A stretch of 64,000 bases of DNA from Candidatus Electrothrix aestuarii (GCA_032595685.2 CP159373.1:2483501-2547500); one strand, 5' to 3'; shown: positions 55,501 through 63,709, counted from the stretch's first letter. The notes: generated from the letters alone by a model not told the origin. Numbers and translations are program-made.

Positions 55501-56536
55501 ATTTTCTCCTGATGGGAAGACTATAGCCTCAGGTGGTTTTGATAATAGTGTCAGAATCTGGGATACAGCGACAGGCCACTGCCGAGGGGTTCTGAAAAAC
55601 AATGGCGAAGGTATCTATAGTATCTCTAACATTGCTTTTTCTCCAGATGGTCTTACTCTTTCCTTCTCAGTTCTTGATAGCCATAGCTTTTGGGATGTAT
55701 CGACAGACAAGAGATTACAAACTCTGGAAAATACTCAAGGAGGCATGTCATTTTCTCCTGATGGTCATACTATTGCATCTGGATCAGATGATTATAGTCT
55801 TGGTATCTGGGATATTGTCACTGGGAAACGCTTGCAGACTCTGGAAGGGCATACAGCTTATGTATCCAGGGTTATTTTTTCCCCGGATGGCCGTCTCCTC
55901 GCCTCCAGCTCTATGGATAAAACTATCGCTATATGGGACGTAAAAACTGGCAAACGTATCCGCACCCTCAAAGAAAACAATATTGCCAGCGAAAGCATCA
56001 TAGCCTTTTCCCCTGACGGCAAAACCCTCGCCTTTACCACCGACGACAACGCCATCGGCCTTTGGGATTTGGGAGACAATCCTAACGAATTCTCCGGCAT
56101 CTCCCTTGACGAAAAGGGCGAATATAAAATCGACCTGAACACCCTACCCTATAAACTGGAAGGCCTGGAACTGCAACCCATCGAAGAAAAACAACCCGGC
56201 CCGAATAAATCTGCCCACTGGAGCCGCTACCACCCCTTCCACTGGCTGCCTGCTGCTGAAAAAGGCGACAGCAACGCCATGCTGCAAATCGGCATCATCT
56301 ACGACCGCAACAACGACATAACCCGCGCCCTGCGCTGGTACGGCAAGGCCATCAAGGCTGGAAACGAACAGGCTAGAAAGCAGCAGGGCATCCTTCTCCA
56401 CTGGCTGGAGGACAAAGAAAACTGGCAGACCGTACCCGGTCCCTTCCGAACCACCTTCTGCAAGGCAAAGGCCGAGTTCGAACTGCCTTCCTCTGTGCTG
56501 ACTTATTGCACAACTCAGGAAGAGGAGCATCCATGA
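52547..56536 (+). CDS. nSTAND1-type NTPase with transmembrane helix, 14 WD40 blades and Sel1-like tail, copy B
   Basis: This protein has 1329 residues. It starts MNNPYIGPRSFTREQRDRFF, with the P-loop AQSGAGKTSLLN, Walker B VLIIDQFEEIL, a membrane helix in WFKVAVVVAAVAVLASLWAG and again about 14 WD40 blades, then EKGDSNAMLQIGIIYDRNND and HWLEDKENWQTVPGPFR. The NTPase module and the C-terminal ~150 residues are close to copy A. The WD40 part is much more divergent and, at 54.36-55.83 kb, clearly AT-richer than its flanks. ATG 52547 is preferred to an in-frame upstream start at 52523. It lacks the long basic tail of copy A. Confidence 0.88.
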   Translation: MNNPYIGPRSFTREQRDRFFGRSREARNLLSLVISERLVLFYAQSGAGKTSLLNTSLIPSLEENERAVLPVGRVSGELPAGLDDVDNIFVFNLLTHLDQSNTDPACFARMELKDFLEHLSSADGETYAYDPAEAEEGEGSNDDADDEEMLLYVLIIDQFEEILTDHPERWQDRAGFFRQLDQAMRHDPGLFVVLTLREDYVATLESYAPFLTDRMRSRFYMERMERKAALAAVTGPAKKYGRPFAPGAAEALVDNLSLIRSARSVEPRPGQYIEPVQLQVVCFQLWRNLPPGEEITQDQVNQIGNIDHALADFYEQAVAETLQASGGSELELRQWFDRKLITEAGTRGTVFQGEEVTGGMDNRAVRLLEDRFLLRAESRAGAVWYELVHDRFVEPIQQANQKWLEQQGPLLRDALAWKDSNKTDQSLLYTGEKLAKVLAERTERNVLESVITEFLEDCQARQTWLEEKEEANQRFRKWFKVAVVVAAVAVLASLWAGWATDQARRAEKQAKGAEQAAIKSRKETEETLNRLQKTEALNTGMALNAKAALAENEGSRLYAHLYSLHALDKLGKNNKDSAAYMEAVIRAQANPVPVPAFVGYHEGISNSAVFSSDGRIVISTSNDNIHVWDTVTGKRIKSFTQDMDGVITLSPDDRTIGFSLDNKVGMLDIYTGDVFFVQESHADLIRSIAFSPDSQTLASGARDDTIKIWDIQKGQLLRTIEYNATGYDVSFSPDGRTLTAGSYDGIVNLWDVETGELLLALDGYMSAVLSIAFSHNGNILAAGSFDGVNLWNIKKRQLFQELKNDNNSLILSLSFSPSNQTLLSADFFGVMAIRDIQTGKVLQKLEGKAAGRNATFSPDGQTVLSSWKIDEGNIGLWGADASRLRTLKGHTGPVKGISFSSDGGTVTTISRDKTIGIWELSSGRRLQNISLQKTKGSITSAAFSPGGNVLAVNSLTSNNIGLLEVSTGKHLRNLEGHTNSEGSIAFSPDGKTIASGGFDNSVRIWDTATGHCRGVLKNNGEGIYSISNIAFSPDGLTLSFSVLDSHSFWDVSTDKRLQTLENTQGGMSFSPDGHTIASGSDDYSLGIWDIVTGKRLQTLEGHTAYVSRVIFSPDGRLLASSSMDKTIAIWDVKTGKRIRTLKENNIASESIIAFSPDGKTLAFTTDDNAIGLWDLGDNPNEFSGISLDEKGEYKIDLNTLPYKLEGLELQPIEEKQPGPNKSAHWSRYHPFHWLPAAEKGDSNAMLQIGIIYDRNNDITRALRWYGKAIKAGNEQARKQQGILLHWLEDKENWQTVPGPFRTTFCKAKAEFELPSSVLTYCTTQEEEHP

Positions 56537-56626
56537 GGCCTGATCCTGATAGGATATTACCTTTGCGGCAGGAAGTTGCTGCATAAATCAAAATAAACGA
56601 CTCCCCCTCCGCAAAGAGGAAAAAAT

Positions 56627-57118
56627 ATGAGAAAAATTTTACGATGCTTCTGCCTAAGTTGGCTGTTGCCGGACTCTGCTCACAACTGGAAGGGCGAAGT
56701 GGTCAATGTAGCAGATGGTGATACCATCAATGTAAGGCGAGGGAAGGAAACAGTCAGGATACGGCTGTACGGTGTTGACTGCCCGGAAAGCAGGCAGAAA
56801 TACGGAAGCGAGGCAACAGAGTTTGCACGAAAGCTCCTCCTGGGGAAAAAAGTGCGGGTGGAAGCTGTGGATACAGACCAGTATGGCCGCACTGTGGGTT
56901 TGGTCTATGTTGGCCATAAGATGCTTAATCGGGAATTGATTCGGGCAGGTTGTGCCTGGGTCTATTCTTCCTGCTGCAAAAAGCAGCCACTCTGCCGGGA
57001 ACTCACGAAATTGGAAGAGAGAGCAAGAAAGAAGAAGGTTGGTCTCTGGCGGGATAAAAGGCCTACTCCTCCCTGGGAGTGGCGGAAGAAACATCACAGG
57101 AGTCAGAGAGGGGACTGA
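56627..57118 (+). CDS. SNase-like (thermonuclease) secreted nuclease
   Basis: This 163-residue protein has a short N-terminal hydrophobic segment (LRCFCLSWLLPDSAH), then the staphylococcal-nuclease OB-fold: VVNVADGDTINVRR, VRIRLYGVDCPES, GKKVRVEAVDTDQYGRTVG and ELIRAGCAWVY. The catalytic Arg/Asp/Glu set appears conserved. Ca2+-dependent nucleases of this class cut DNA and RNA outside the cytoplasm. It lies 90 nt downstream of the second STAND gene in the same direction. Whether it belongs to the conflict module or is a passenger is open. Confidence 0.87.
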   Translation: MRKILRCFCLSWLLPDSAHNWKGEVVNVADGDTINVRRGKETVRIRLYGVDCPESRQKYGSEATEFARKLLLGKKVRVEAVDTDQYGRTVGLVYVGHKMLNRELIRAGCAWVYSSCCKKQPLCRELTKLEERARKKKVGLWRDKRPTPPWEWRKKHHRSQRGD

Positions 57119-57307
57119 ACTCGGGGGAGGTCGTCTTGATCTACCCGTTTTGAAAATGACGAACGGGAGAAGCGGACCACTTGCCGACGCCATTATTTTT
57201 ATTGCTCCGATGAATATAATTTTATTCAGCCGAAGTCTTTTGTTAGATAAAAAGGAGGAGACAGAATGAAAACAGTAACCATGCGTGTTGATGATTCAAC
57301 CTATCGG

Positions 57308-57316
57308 ATTATCAAA
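57308..57316. repeat. Left target-site duplication (9 bp)
   Basis: ATTATCAAA directly abuts the left end of the insertion element. The identical 9 bp follow its right end at 59009-59017. Confidence 0.92.
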
Positions 57317-57461
57317 GGGTGCGGCTCCTTTGATACAAGGTTAACATATTGATAAAATTTCGATTGCGAATAACAGATTGTTTACAATTTGCTTGAATTG
57401 CTTCTCATGATACGGTAAAAGATTATGGATATTTTTTTACACGGCGTTTTGGAGGTTCCAT

Positions 57462-58739
57462 ATGTACAGCCCCTGTCACCTTACGGAAAGCAATATTGAG
57501 CATTATCTTCCGTCTTTTGAAGCACTTGATAAACTGGCGTCCCATATATCCGGTATAGAATTCTCCACATCCTCTTTCGGAGACGTGGAAGCAGTTATTC
57601 AACAGAAAGGACAGGAAATTATACGGCAGCTGGCGCAGGGATATCTGTCTCAGCGTTCCGCAGAAGAAGAGAAAAAAGAATTTGTTCTCGGAGAAGACGG
57701 TATTCGTCGCAATCGTCGCAGAACAGATTGTACTCGAAAAATTGAATCACGTTTCGGAGAGGTCGAGCTGTCACGAATCGGTTATTACGGGCAGTTTGTC
57801 GGCAGCGTTTTTCCTCTGGATGCCGAGTTGAATTTGCCGCCCGACAAGTATTCACACGGCCTACGAAGTGAAATAGCGCATCTGACGGCAGTCGCTTCTT
57901 TTGACGAAACATTGGAGTTTCTGGAACGTCAGGGAGGCGGAATACTGCCCAAACGTCAACTTCAGGAAGTATCCGCAGATATTGTTCGTGATTTCAAGGA
58001 GTTTCACAAGCAACCCCTTGACTTGTCGTCCGTAATGGGCAGTATTTTAGTCATTACGGCGGACGGTAAGGGCGTATCAATGCATAATCAGGATCTGCGT
58101 CCCGCCGCCAAAAAACAAGCGGAAAAGGATCAGGATAAGAAAAAAGCCCGACTTCAGCCCGGAGAGAAAAAGGGGCGTAAGCGGATGGCGACCGTTGTCT
58201 CAGTGTATGACACATCCCCTTATCAGCGCACTCCTGAACAGCTTCTCAGTATTGACGGGGAAGTCGCACCGGAGCGTCCAGAAATTAAAAACAAGCGGGT
58301 CTGGGCGGAGATTAGGGAAGATATGGGGAACGCCCTTGACCAGGGATTCCGGGAGGCGCTTCGACGAGACCCTGAACAAGAAATGGAATGGGTTGTTCTT
58401 ATCGACGGGCAGACCGATCTGGTCAGGCAGGTCGAGGTGCAGGCGGAGAAGCATGATGTAAAAGTAACCGTTATTCAGGATTTTATTCATGTTGTCGAGT
58501 ACCTGTGGAAGGCGGTTCATGCTCTTTATCCAGAGAAAGAGAACGCTGAAAAACGAGAAAAGTGGGTTCAGGGCCGTACGCTTGAGATTTTGAAAGGAAA
58601 CGCGCAAAGCGTGGCGAGCGGATTGCGTCGTGCGGCTACACGTAGAGGATTAGATGAAAATAAACGTATCCCTGTGGATACTGCTGCGAATTATATCAAG
58701 AAAAATCAGAAACGACTGAGATATGAAGAAGCTTTTTGA
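57462..58739 (+). CDS. ISKra4-family transposase, main part
   Basis: 425 residues: an N-terminal helical/zinc-free region, DGIRRNRRRTDCTRKIESRF, GSILVITADGKGVSM (first Asp of the DDE core), WVVLIDGQTDLVRQVEVQ and VIQDFIHVVEYLWKAVHAL (second Asp region). The frame stops in RLRYEEAF*. The expected continuation LKGLPIATGVIEGACR is in the -1 frame from 58736. The catalytic part downstream therefore needs a frameshift at the T-run GCTTTTTGA, or the copy is inactivated by one lost base. Confidence 0.85.
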   Translation: MYSPCHLTESNIEHYLPSFEALDKLASHISGIEFSTSSFGDVEAVIQQKGQEIIRQLAQGYLSQRSAEEEKKEFVLGEDGIRRNRRRTDCTRKIESRFGEVELSRIGYYGQFVGSVFPLDAELNLPPDKYSHGLRSEIAHLTAVASFDETLEFLERQGGGILPKRQLQEVSADIVRDFKEFHKQPLDLSSVMGSILVITADGKGVSMHNQDLRPAAKKQAEKDQDKKKARLQPGEKKGRKRMATVVSVYDTSPYQRTPEQLLSIDGEVAPERPEIKNKRVWAEIREDMGNALDQGFREALRRDPEQEMEWVVLIDGQTDLVRQVEVQAEKHDVKVTVIQDFIHVVEYLWKAVHALYPEKENAEKREKWVQGRTLEILKGNAQSVASGLRRAATRRGLDENKRIPVDTAANYIKKNQKRLRYEEAF

Positions 58740-58975
58740 AAGGACTGCCTATCGCCACCGGTGTAATAGAGGGAGCTTGTCGTCACTTGGTTAAGGATCG
58801 TATGGATCTCACCGGTGCTCGTTGGCGACTGAAATCAGCGGATGCTGTGCTGAAGCTAAGGGCGCTGAAAACCAGCGGAGATCTGAAAAAATACCTGAAC
58901 TTTCATTTTTGGAAGGAGCGGTGCAGGAACTATATCTGGATGCCGAACGGTGATGCAGTTCCGGCAATGATATAA
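58736..58975 (+). CDS. ISKra4-family transposase, C-terminal part in -1 frame
   Basis: 79 residues starting KGLPIATGVIEGACRHLVKD and MDLTGARWRLKSADAVLKLR, which hold the last catalytic Glu region of the family. It has no start codon context of its own and makes sense only as a continuation of the preceding frame, through frameshifting or as the remnant of a broken gene. Confidence 0.8.
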   Translation: MKGLPIATGVIEGACRHLVKDRMDLTGARWRLKSADAVLKLRALKTSGDLKKYLNFHFWKERCRNYIWMPNGDAVPAMI

Positions 58976-59008
58976 TCGCTGGAAGATTGCAGGAAAAGAG
59001 CCGCACCC

Positions 59009-59017
59009 ATTATCAAA
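59009..59017. repeat. Right target-site duplication (9 bp)
   Basis: ATTATCAAA, identical to the 9 bp at 57308-57316. Confidence 0.92.
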
Positions 59018-59195
59018 ACAGCAGCCGAAGGACAGAAGAGAAATTTGTCCAATTTTATCGAGTTCGCCGTGTTGCAGTATCTCTCATCCGCCCAGTATGT
59101 TGATAGTGACGAGATGAATGAAATCCTTCAGGATACCGAACTGGTACAAAGTCTAAAAAACGGTATGAGTGACCTGGAACGCGGAGATTATACCC

Positions 59196-59296
59196 TTGTC
59201 TGATTTCAGGGTCGCGGAGTCCAAGACCTTTGCAAAACGAAAAAAGAAGATCGATCCGGCTCTGTACAGCAAAATACAGTCTGCGGCGATTTACGC
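59196..59296 (+). pseudogene. Truncated RelE/ParE-like toxin
   Basis: It overlaps the end of the antitoxin frame. The reading LSDFRVAESKTFAKRKKKID followed by PALYSKIQ matches the start of RelE-type toxins, but the frame stops after about 33 residues and the catalytic C-terminus is missing. Start codon uncertain (TTG). Confidence 0.6.
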
Positions 59297-59459
59297 AATT
59301 GCTTGACTTTCCAGATCGTTCCGCCTTAAGTTGGTAGCCACAAAATTAATTGTCAGGTTGTAATCCCACGAGACACCGAGCGGGTCCATAACGCATGACC
59401 CGGCTTGGTTGTACTCATCCAGAGTGAGAGCCGACAAGACACTGCCGGAGCACATTTTT

Positions 59460-59963
59460 ATGTTTATCGCCCATATACCGTCGGGATATATTATGTCGGT
59501 CCTGCTGCTGGAGCGGGTTCGTCATGTTCAGGATTTCCGTCTATCTTTTGTTACGGCAGGGATGATAGGCTCAATAGCTCCCGATCTTGACATGGCCTTT
59601 TTCTATCTGGTTGATCATAGACAGGTGCATCACCATAAGTATGTCACCCACTGGCCGCTCTTCTGGCTGTGTCTGGTCGCTGTTTCCATTGTTTGGTTGC
59701 GGTTAAGCGGATATTCCAAGGCGGCATGCCTGTCTCTGATCTTTACGCTGGGAGGGTTCCTCCACCTGATTCTGGACATTTTTGTCGGCGATATATGGTG
59801 TTTTGCCCCTTTCAGCGACAAGGCCTATGCCATGTTTACGGTTCCCGCACTCTTCAAGCCCTGGTGGATGAACTTCTTTCTTCATTGGTCATTCTCGGTG
59901 GAACTTATTATCTGTTTGTGGGCTCTTGTGCTGTACCGTCGGCGCACTGAGAGGCCTCTGTAA
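59460..59963 (+). CDS. YdjM-like membrane-bound putative metal-dependent hydrolase
   Basis: About 167 residues from ATG 59460 (GGAG upstream; a frame to 59409 is longer but lacks support). Hydrophobic helices alternate with metal-ligand-like motifs SIAPDLDMAFFY, HHHKYVTHWPLFW and LHLILDIFVGD, typical of the YdjM/LexA-binding hydrolase family. Its substrate is unknown. It directly follows the broken toxin-antitoxin locus and may come from a different source. Confidence 0.8.
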   Translation: MFIAHIPSGYIMSVLLLERVRHVQDFRLSFVTAGMIGSIAPDLDMAFFYLVDHRQVHHHKYVTHWPLFWLCLVAVSIVWLRLSGYSKAACLSLIFTLGGFLHLILDIFVGDIWCFAPFSDKAYAMFTVPALFKPWWMNFFLHWSFSVELIICLWALVLYRRRTERPL

Positions 59964-60252
59964 ATTACCCATAATGCGTAACCTGGTTCTTTGTACCCTG
60001 CTTCCGACATCCGACTTATGCTCTTGTCTGTGCTCCGTCACCGCACGGCTGACAATCCCGTGTGAGGCATTTATATGAACATAATCGGCTTGCGGAGGAT
60101 TTTTTGCTTGCTTGATCTGATGAATCTATTATCCTGCTAAAAACAGGAAGTATTCAGAGGATCACCCGTGGAAAGAATATGAAGATATCCTGATACTCAG
60201 CGGTTATACATCAGAGATAATCAGATGAACTCGGCAGAAAGATGAGGGTACT

Positions 60253-60642
60253 ATGGAAAGAGATGGACAAGTTCCTTTTTATAAGATGAAATGGTATGTA
60301 GGCACCAAGATTCAACGAGATCTTATTGTTTATACCATCTGTGTAAGTCTGCTCTCGCAGGCGCTGATAGCCAGTTATATCTTTGTGGATAATAATCTCA
60401 TTACCGACTCGTATGCTCACTATATTATAACGGCTCTCCAGATAGCCTTTTTCGGCTTCATAATATATGGGTTCTGGCTCTCCAATCGTATCGCCGGTCC
60501 GCTTTTCCGTCTGAAGAGACATCTGGATGAAGTGGCCGAAGGAAAGGCCGATCCTGAGATCCAGTTTCGTAAGAACGACTATTGCGCAGACCTTGCGGAA
60601 TCATTTAATGCTGTTGTACAAAAGCGATTTAATCAGTCGTAA
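60253..60642 (+). CDS. Small HAMP-domain membrane protein
   Basis: This 129-residue protein has two membrane helices (VYTICVSLLSQALIASYIFV and IITALQIAFFGFIIYGFWL), then SNRIAGPLFRLKRHLDEVAE, the start of a HAMP linker, and a short cytoplasmic tail. There is no kinase or chemoreceptor output domain. Such stand-alone HAMP proteins occur in many deltaproteobacteria; signalling role unknown. There is a gap of about 290 bp to the gene before it without a recognisable gene. Confidence 0.75.
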   Translation: MERDGQVPFYKMKWYVGTKIQRDLIVYTICVSLLSQALIASYIFVDNNLITDSYAHYIITALQIAFFGFIIYGFWLSNRIAGPLFRLKRHLDEVAEGKADPEIQFRKNDYCADLAESFNAVVQKRFNQS

Positions 60643-60766
60643 AATCTGTCGGTCTTCCCCGGTATCTCACCGGATGAAAACAGTGAATACGGACTTACTC
60701 CTGAGCCGCTGCCATTCCCTTCTATCGGTTGTCCGTTGCCCGAGAGAAAGTAACTGATCGTTCTCG

Positions 60767-63241
60767 GTGTATCCAGTAAACTCCGCTCATATTACCGAAA
60801 AAATCCGAGGCATAGTCCAGCGCATCACCTACCATAACCAGGATAACGGCTGGTCGGTGCTCCGAGTTTCGCCCTTTGATGCCCAGGGCGAGACCGTCAC
60901 GGTGACCGTCCATCAGATGCAGGTCTTTGCCGGAGCCACAATGGAGTTTTCCGGTTCCTGGACCGTACATCCCAAGTTCGGTCGCCAATTCAAGGCCAAC
61001 GAGGCCACAGAGTTGAAACCGGCCTCTGCCGGGGCCTTGGAAAAATACCTTGGTTCGGGCCTGATCAAAGGGGTCGGTCCCAAGACGGCGCAGAAGATTG
61101 TCCGCCATTTCGGCAAGGAGACCCTGGAGGTCTTTGAGGAACGGATCGAACGCCTCATTGAGGTGCCGGGCATTGCCGAGAAAAAGCTCACCTCCATCAG
61201 CGCGGCCTGGCAAGAGCATCGGGCCGTTCGGGACGTGATGCTCTTTCTCCAATCCCACGGCATCTCCACCCTCTTTGCCGTGCGTATCTACAAACAGTAT
61301 GGCGATAACTCCATCGTCTTGGTCTCGGAAAATCCTTACCGTCTGGCAGCGGACTTCTACGGGATCGGCTTCTTCTCTGCTGACAAGGTGGCCCTGTCCA
61401 TTGGCTTTGCCCCGGATTCACCTCTGCGCATCACAGCGGCCATCCGCCATTCCCTGTCCGCCAGCCGGGAACAGGGACATTGCTACCTCACTCAGGAGCA
61501 GATCGCCAAGCAGGTCAATAAGCTGTTGGAGATGAACCTGACTGATCAGATCGCCCTGTTTCTCCACGAGATGGAGCAGGATGATGCCTTGCGGGTACGG
61601 CTGCTGGTTACCCGTACCGATTCTGACGCGACGCAGGAGCCGGAGCGTTGCTATTACTCCAAGACCCTGTATTATGATGAAGACTATGTGGCGAGCCGTC
61701 TACGTAAACTGACCCGGTCCTTGGAACATGACCCGGCCCGGATCGCCTCCTGGCTGGCACGCTACGCAGAACAGACTGGGGTGCTACTCTCCGAGGAACA
61801 GGCAGTAGCGGTTCGCTCTATTGCGGGCTGCCAATGCGCCATCCTTACCGGCGGGCCGGGCTGCGGCAAGACCACCACCACCAAGGTTCTGGTGGCCCTG
61901 CTTCGGGCTATGGGCCGGTCGGTTTTGCTGGCGGCACCCACTGGTCGGGCTGCCCAACGCATGGGCGAAGTCATTGGTATGGAGGCCAAGACTATCCATC
62001 GTCTCTTGGAATTTCAGGGCACTGGCTTTAAGCGCAACGAAGAAAATCCCCTCCAGACGGATGTGCTGATCCTGGATGAGTGCTCTATGCTGGATATCAG
62101 CCTGAGCGCCTCTCTGCTCCGGGCGGTTTCCGACGAGACCGCGATCCTCTTTATTGGCGATGCGGATCAGCTACCCTCGGTCGGAGCAGGGAATGTCCTG
62201 CGGGATATGATCGCTTCCACGGTTATCCCCACCCATACCCTGCAAACCATCTTCCGTCAGGCCGAGCAATCGCAGATCATTACCTTTGCCCACCAGATTA
62301 ACCGGGGGGAGGCACCGAAGATTGATTCGCCGTTTAAGAAGCCGGAATTGTGGAACGGGGCAGATTGTTTTTTCATTGATTCGGACGAAGCCACCAAGGC
62401 CCAGTTGAGCTTTATTGCCCGAACCAAACAGCATCTCCAGACCGTTGAAGAACGGGAAAAAGTCAGTGCGGATCCCTTTGCTTTTGACGAGGAATCCCTG
62501 GCCACTTCCTACCAGGGCTTTGAGCTGCCTGAGCAGTTCCAGCATGTGAACTTGCAGGCCCTGTCAACAGCAGAAGGCCCGGCCGGAGAACTGGCTGTGG
62601 TGGCGAAAAAGGTTCATCCCTGGTCCTCCCTCTACTACGGCATGACGGCGGTGGATGTGGTACAGCGGCTCTACACAGAGTGGATTCCTAAATACTGCGG
62701 CCTGAATTGCGAGATTCAGGTCTTATCCCCCATGATTCGGGGCAGCCTGGGCACGGCCTCGCTCAATAAAATCCTTCAACAGGCGGTCAATCCGGGCCAG
62801 CAGGGCAAGGCTGAGATCATGGTCGGGGAGAAGATCTTTCGGGTCGGGGATCGGGTGATCCACCGACGGAACAACTATGATCTTGGTGTGTTCAACGGGG
62901 ATATCGGCAGGATTACGGCGGTGAATAATGAGGCGTTGACGTTGCAGGTCTGCTTTTTTCCGGATCAGCGGGAGGTGGAATACCAGCGCGAGCAGATCAC
63001 CGAGCTGGAACTGGCCTATGCCATCACCATTCATAAATCCCAGGGGTCGGAGTTCGAGGTCGTGATCCTGCCGGTCCTGACCCAACATTTTCGGATGCTC
63101 TTTCGTAATTTGGTCTACACCGGGCTGACCAGAGCGCGGAAACTGGCTGTCTTTGTCGGCACCCGCAAGGCCCTGGCTATGGCAGTGCATAATCAGGATA
63201 CGGGGTTGCGGCAGACAGCTCTGCAGGAGTTGCTGAGGTAA
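60767..63241 (+). CDS. recD2: ATP-dependent RecD2-type DNA helicase
   Basis: 824 residues. The N-terminal OB-like and helix-hairpin regions include IRGIVQRITYHNQDNGWSVL and LIKGVGPKTAQKIV. The helicase core has Walker A TGGPGCGKTTTTKV, Walker B LILDECSMLDI, DADQLPSVGAGNVL, RVIHRRNNYDLGVFNGDIGR and the C-terminal ITIHKSQGSEFEVVILPVLT. RecD2 is a 5'-3' superfamily 1B helicase acting in DNA repair without RecBC. The start is GTG 60767, the first possible codon after an in-frame stop. A non-helicase insertion (about residues 545-620) separates the motor motifs. Confidence 0.93.
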   Translation: MYPVNSAHITEKIRGIVQRITYHNQDNGWSVLRVSPFDAQGETVTVTVHQMQVFAGATMEFSGSWTVHPKFGRQFKANEATELKPASAGALEKYLGSGLIKGVGPKTAQKIVRHFGKETLEVFEERIERLIEVPGIAEKKLTSISAAWQEHRAVRDVMLFLQSHGISTLFAVRIYKQYGDNSIVLVSENPYRLAADFYGIGFFSADKVALSIGFAPDSPLRITAAIRHSLSASREQGHCYLTQEQIAKQVNKLLEMNLTDQIALFLHEMEQDDALRVRLLVTRTDSDATQEPERCYYSKTLYYDEDYVASRLRKLTRSLEHDPARIASWLARYAEQTGVLLSEEQAVAVRSIAGCQCAILTGGPGCGKTTTTKVLVALLRAMGRSVLLAAPTGRAAQRMGEVIGMEAKTIHRLLEFQGTGFKRNEENPLQTDVLILDECSMLDISLSASLLRAVSDETAILFIGDADQLPSVGAGNVLRDMIASTVIPTHTLQTIFRQAEQSQIITFAHQINRGEAPKIDSPFKKPELWNGADCFFIDSDEATKAQLSFIARTKQHLQTVEEREKVSADPFAFDEESLATSYQGFELPEQFQHVNLQALSTAEGPAGELAVVAKKVHPWSSLYYGMTAVDVVQRLYTEWIPKYCGLNCEIQVLSPMIRGSLGTASLNKILQQAVNPGQQGKAEIMVGEKIFRVGDRVIHRRNNYDLGVFNGDIGRITAVNNEALTLQVCFFPDQREVEYQREQITELELAYAITIHKSQGSEFEVVILPVLTQHFRMLFRNLVYTGLTRARKLAVFVGTRKALAMAVHNQDTGLRQTALQELLR

Positions 63242-63709
63242 GAGACAGGGCAAGAGTCTCTGTAATATTGCGGATAATGTCCTTGCAGAACCTCCCCTGC
63301 TGTCGCCTCCCCTTTTCTTTCTTCCCTGATAACCTATGCAGCCATCTTCGACAGGCTAGTCAAGTCTTGCCCCACCAACCAACCCCAGGAGCATCGGCGA
63401 TGGTCCCGACGACCTTCGTACGATACTCCCTCCGACCTTCGGCGATGGTCTTGAAGACCCTCGGCGAACCTCCCCGAGACCCTTCGCCCATGTTTCTCCG
63501 CTGACCACAAACGAAGCAGTATTATCCGATCCAACGATCGGGCCGAACCGGATCACATGATCGGGCCTAGTCCGAACGCATGATCGAGTTTCTCTTGCCA
63601 CAGGTCTAGAAAGAGTCTGTTCTCCGCAAAGCGGGACGAGAAGGTTATGGATATGCTGAAAAGGAGGTGTTGCGAGGGGAGGGGGGGCTTTAACTTTCTT
63701 CAGGAATAC
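63242..63709. other. Intergenic region with 23-bp repeat array
   Basis: Between recD2 and the right-edge gene. It contains array C (63394-63598). A plus-strand frame at 63647-63916 is antisense to the membrane protein and is probably not a gene. Confidence 0.5.
63394..63598. repeat. Degenerate 22-23-bp tandem repeat array C (9 units)
   Basis: Units begin at 63394, 63416, 63439, 63461, 63484, 63507, 63530, 63553 and 63576. Early units resemble TCGGCGATGGTCCCGACGAC; late ones resemble TGATCGGGCCTAGTCCGA. The late units share ATCG-G and CCGGATCA with array A. Confidence 0.82.

Larger units (their letters stand above)
57317..59008 (+). mobile_element. ISKra4-like insertion sequence, 1692 bp
   Basis: The terminal inverted repeats are GGGTGCGGCTC (57317-57327) and GAGCCGCACCC (58998-59008), extending imperfectly by a few more bases. 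The flanks are perfect 9-bp target duplications. Two overlapping frames encode the transposase. Confidence 0.9.
57266..59203 (+). pseudogene. Ribbon-helix-helix antitoxin gene split by an insertion element
   Basis: The left part (57266-57316; AAAGGAGG before the ATG) reads MKTVTMRVDDSTYRIIK. The right part (from 59018) continues TAAEGQKRNLSNFIEFAVLQ and ends DLERGDYTLV at 59203. Joining them across one copy of ATTATCAAA restores a 78-residue frame typical of RHH antitoxins. In its present form the antitoxin is cut after 17 residues. Confidence 0.85.
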
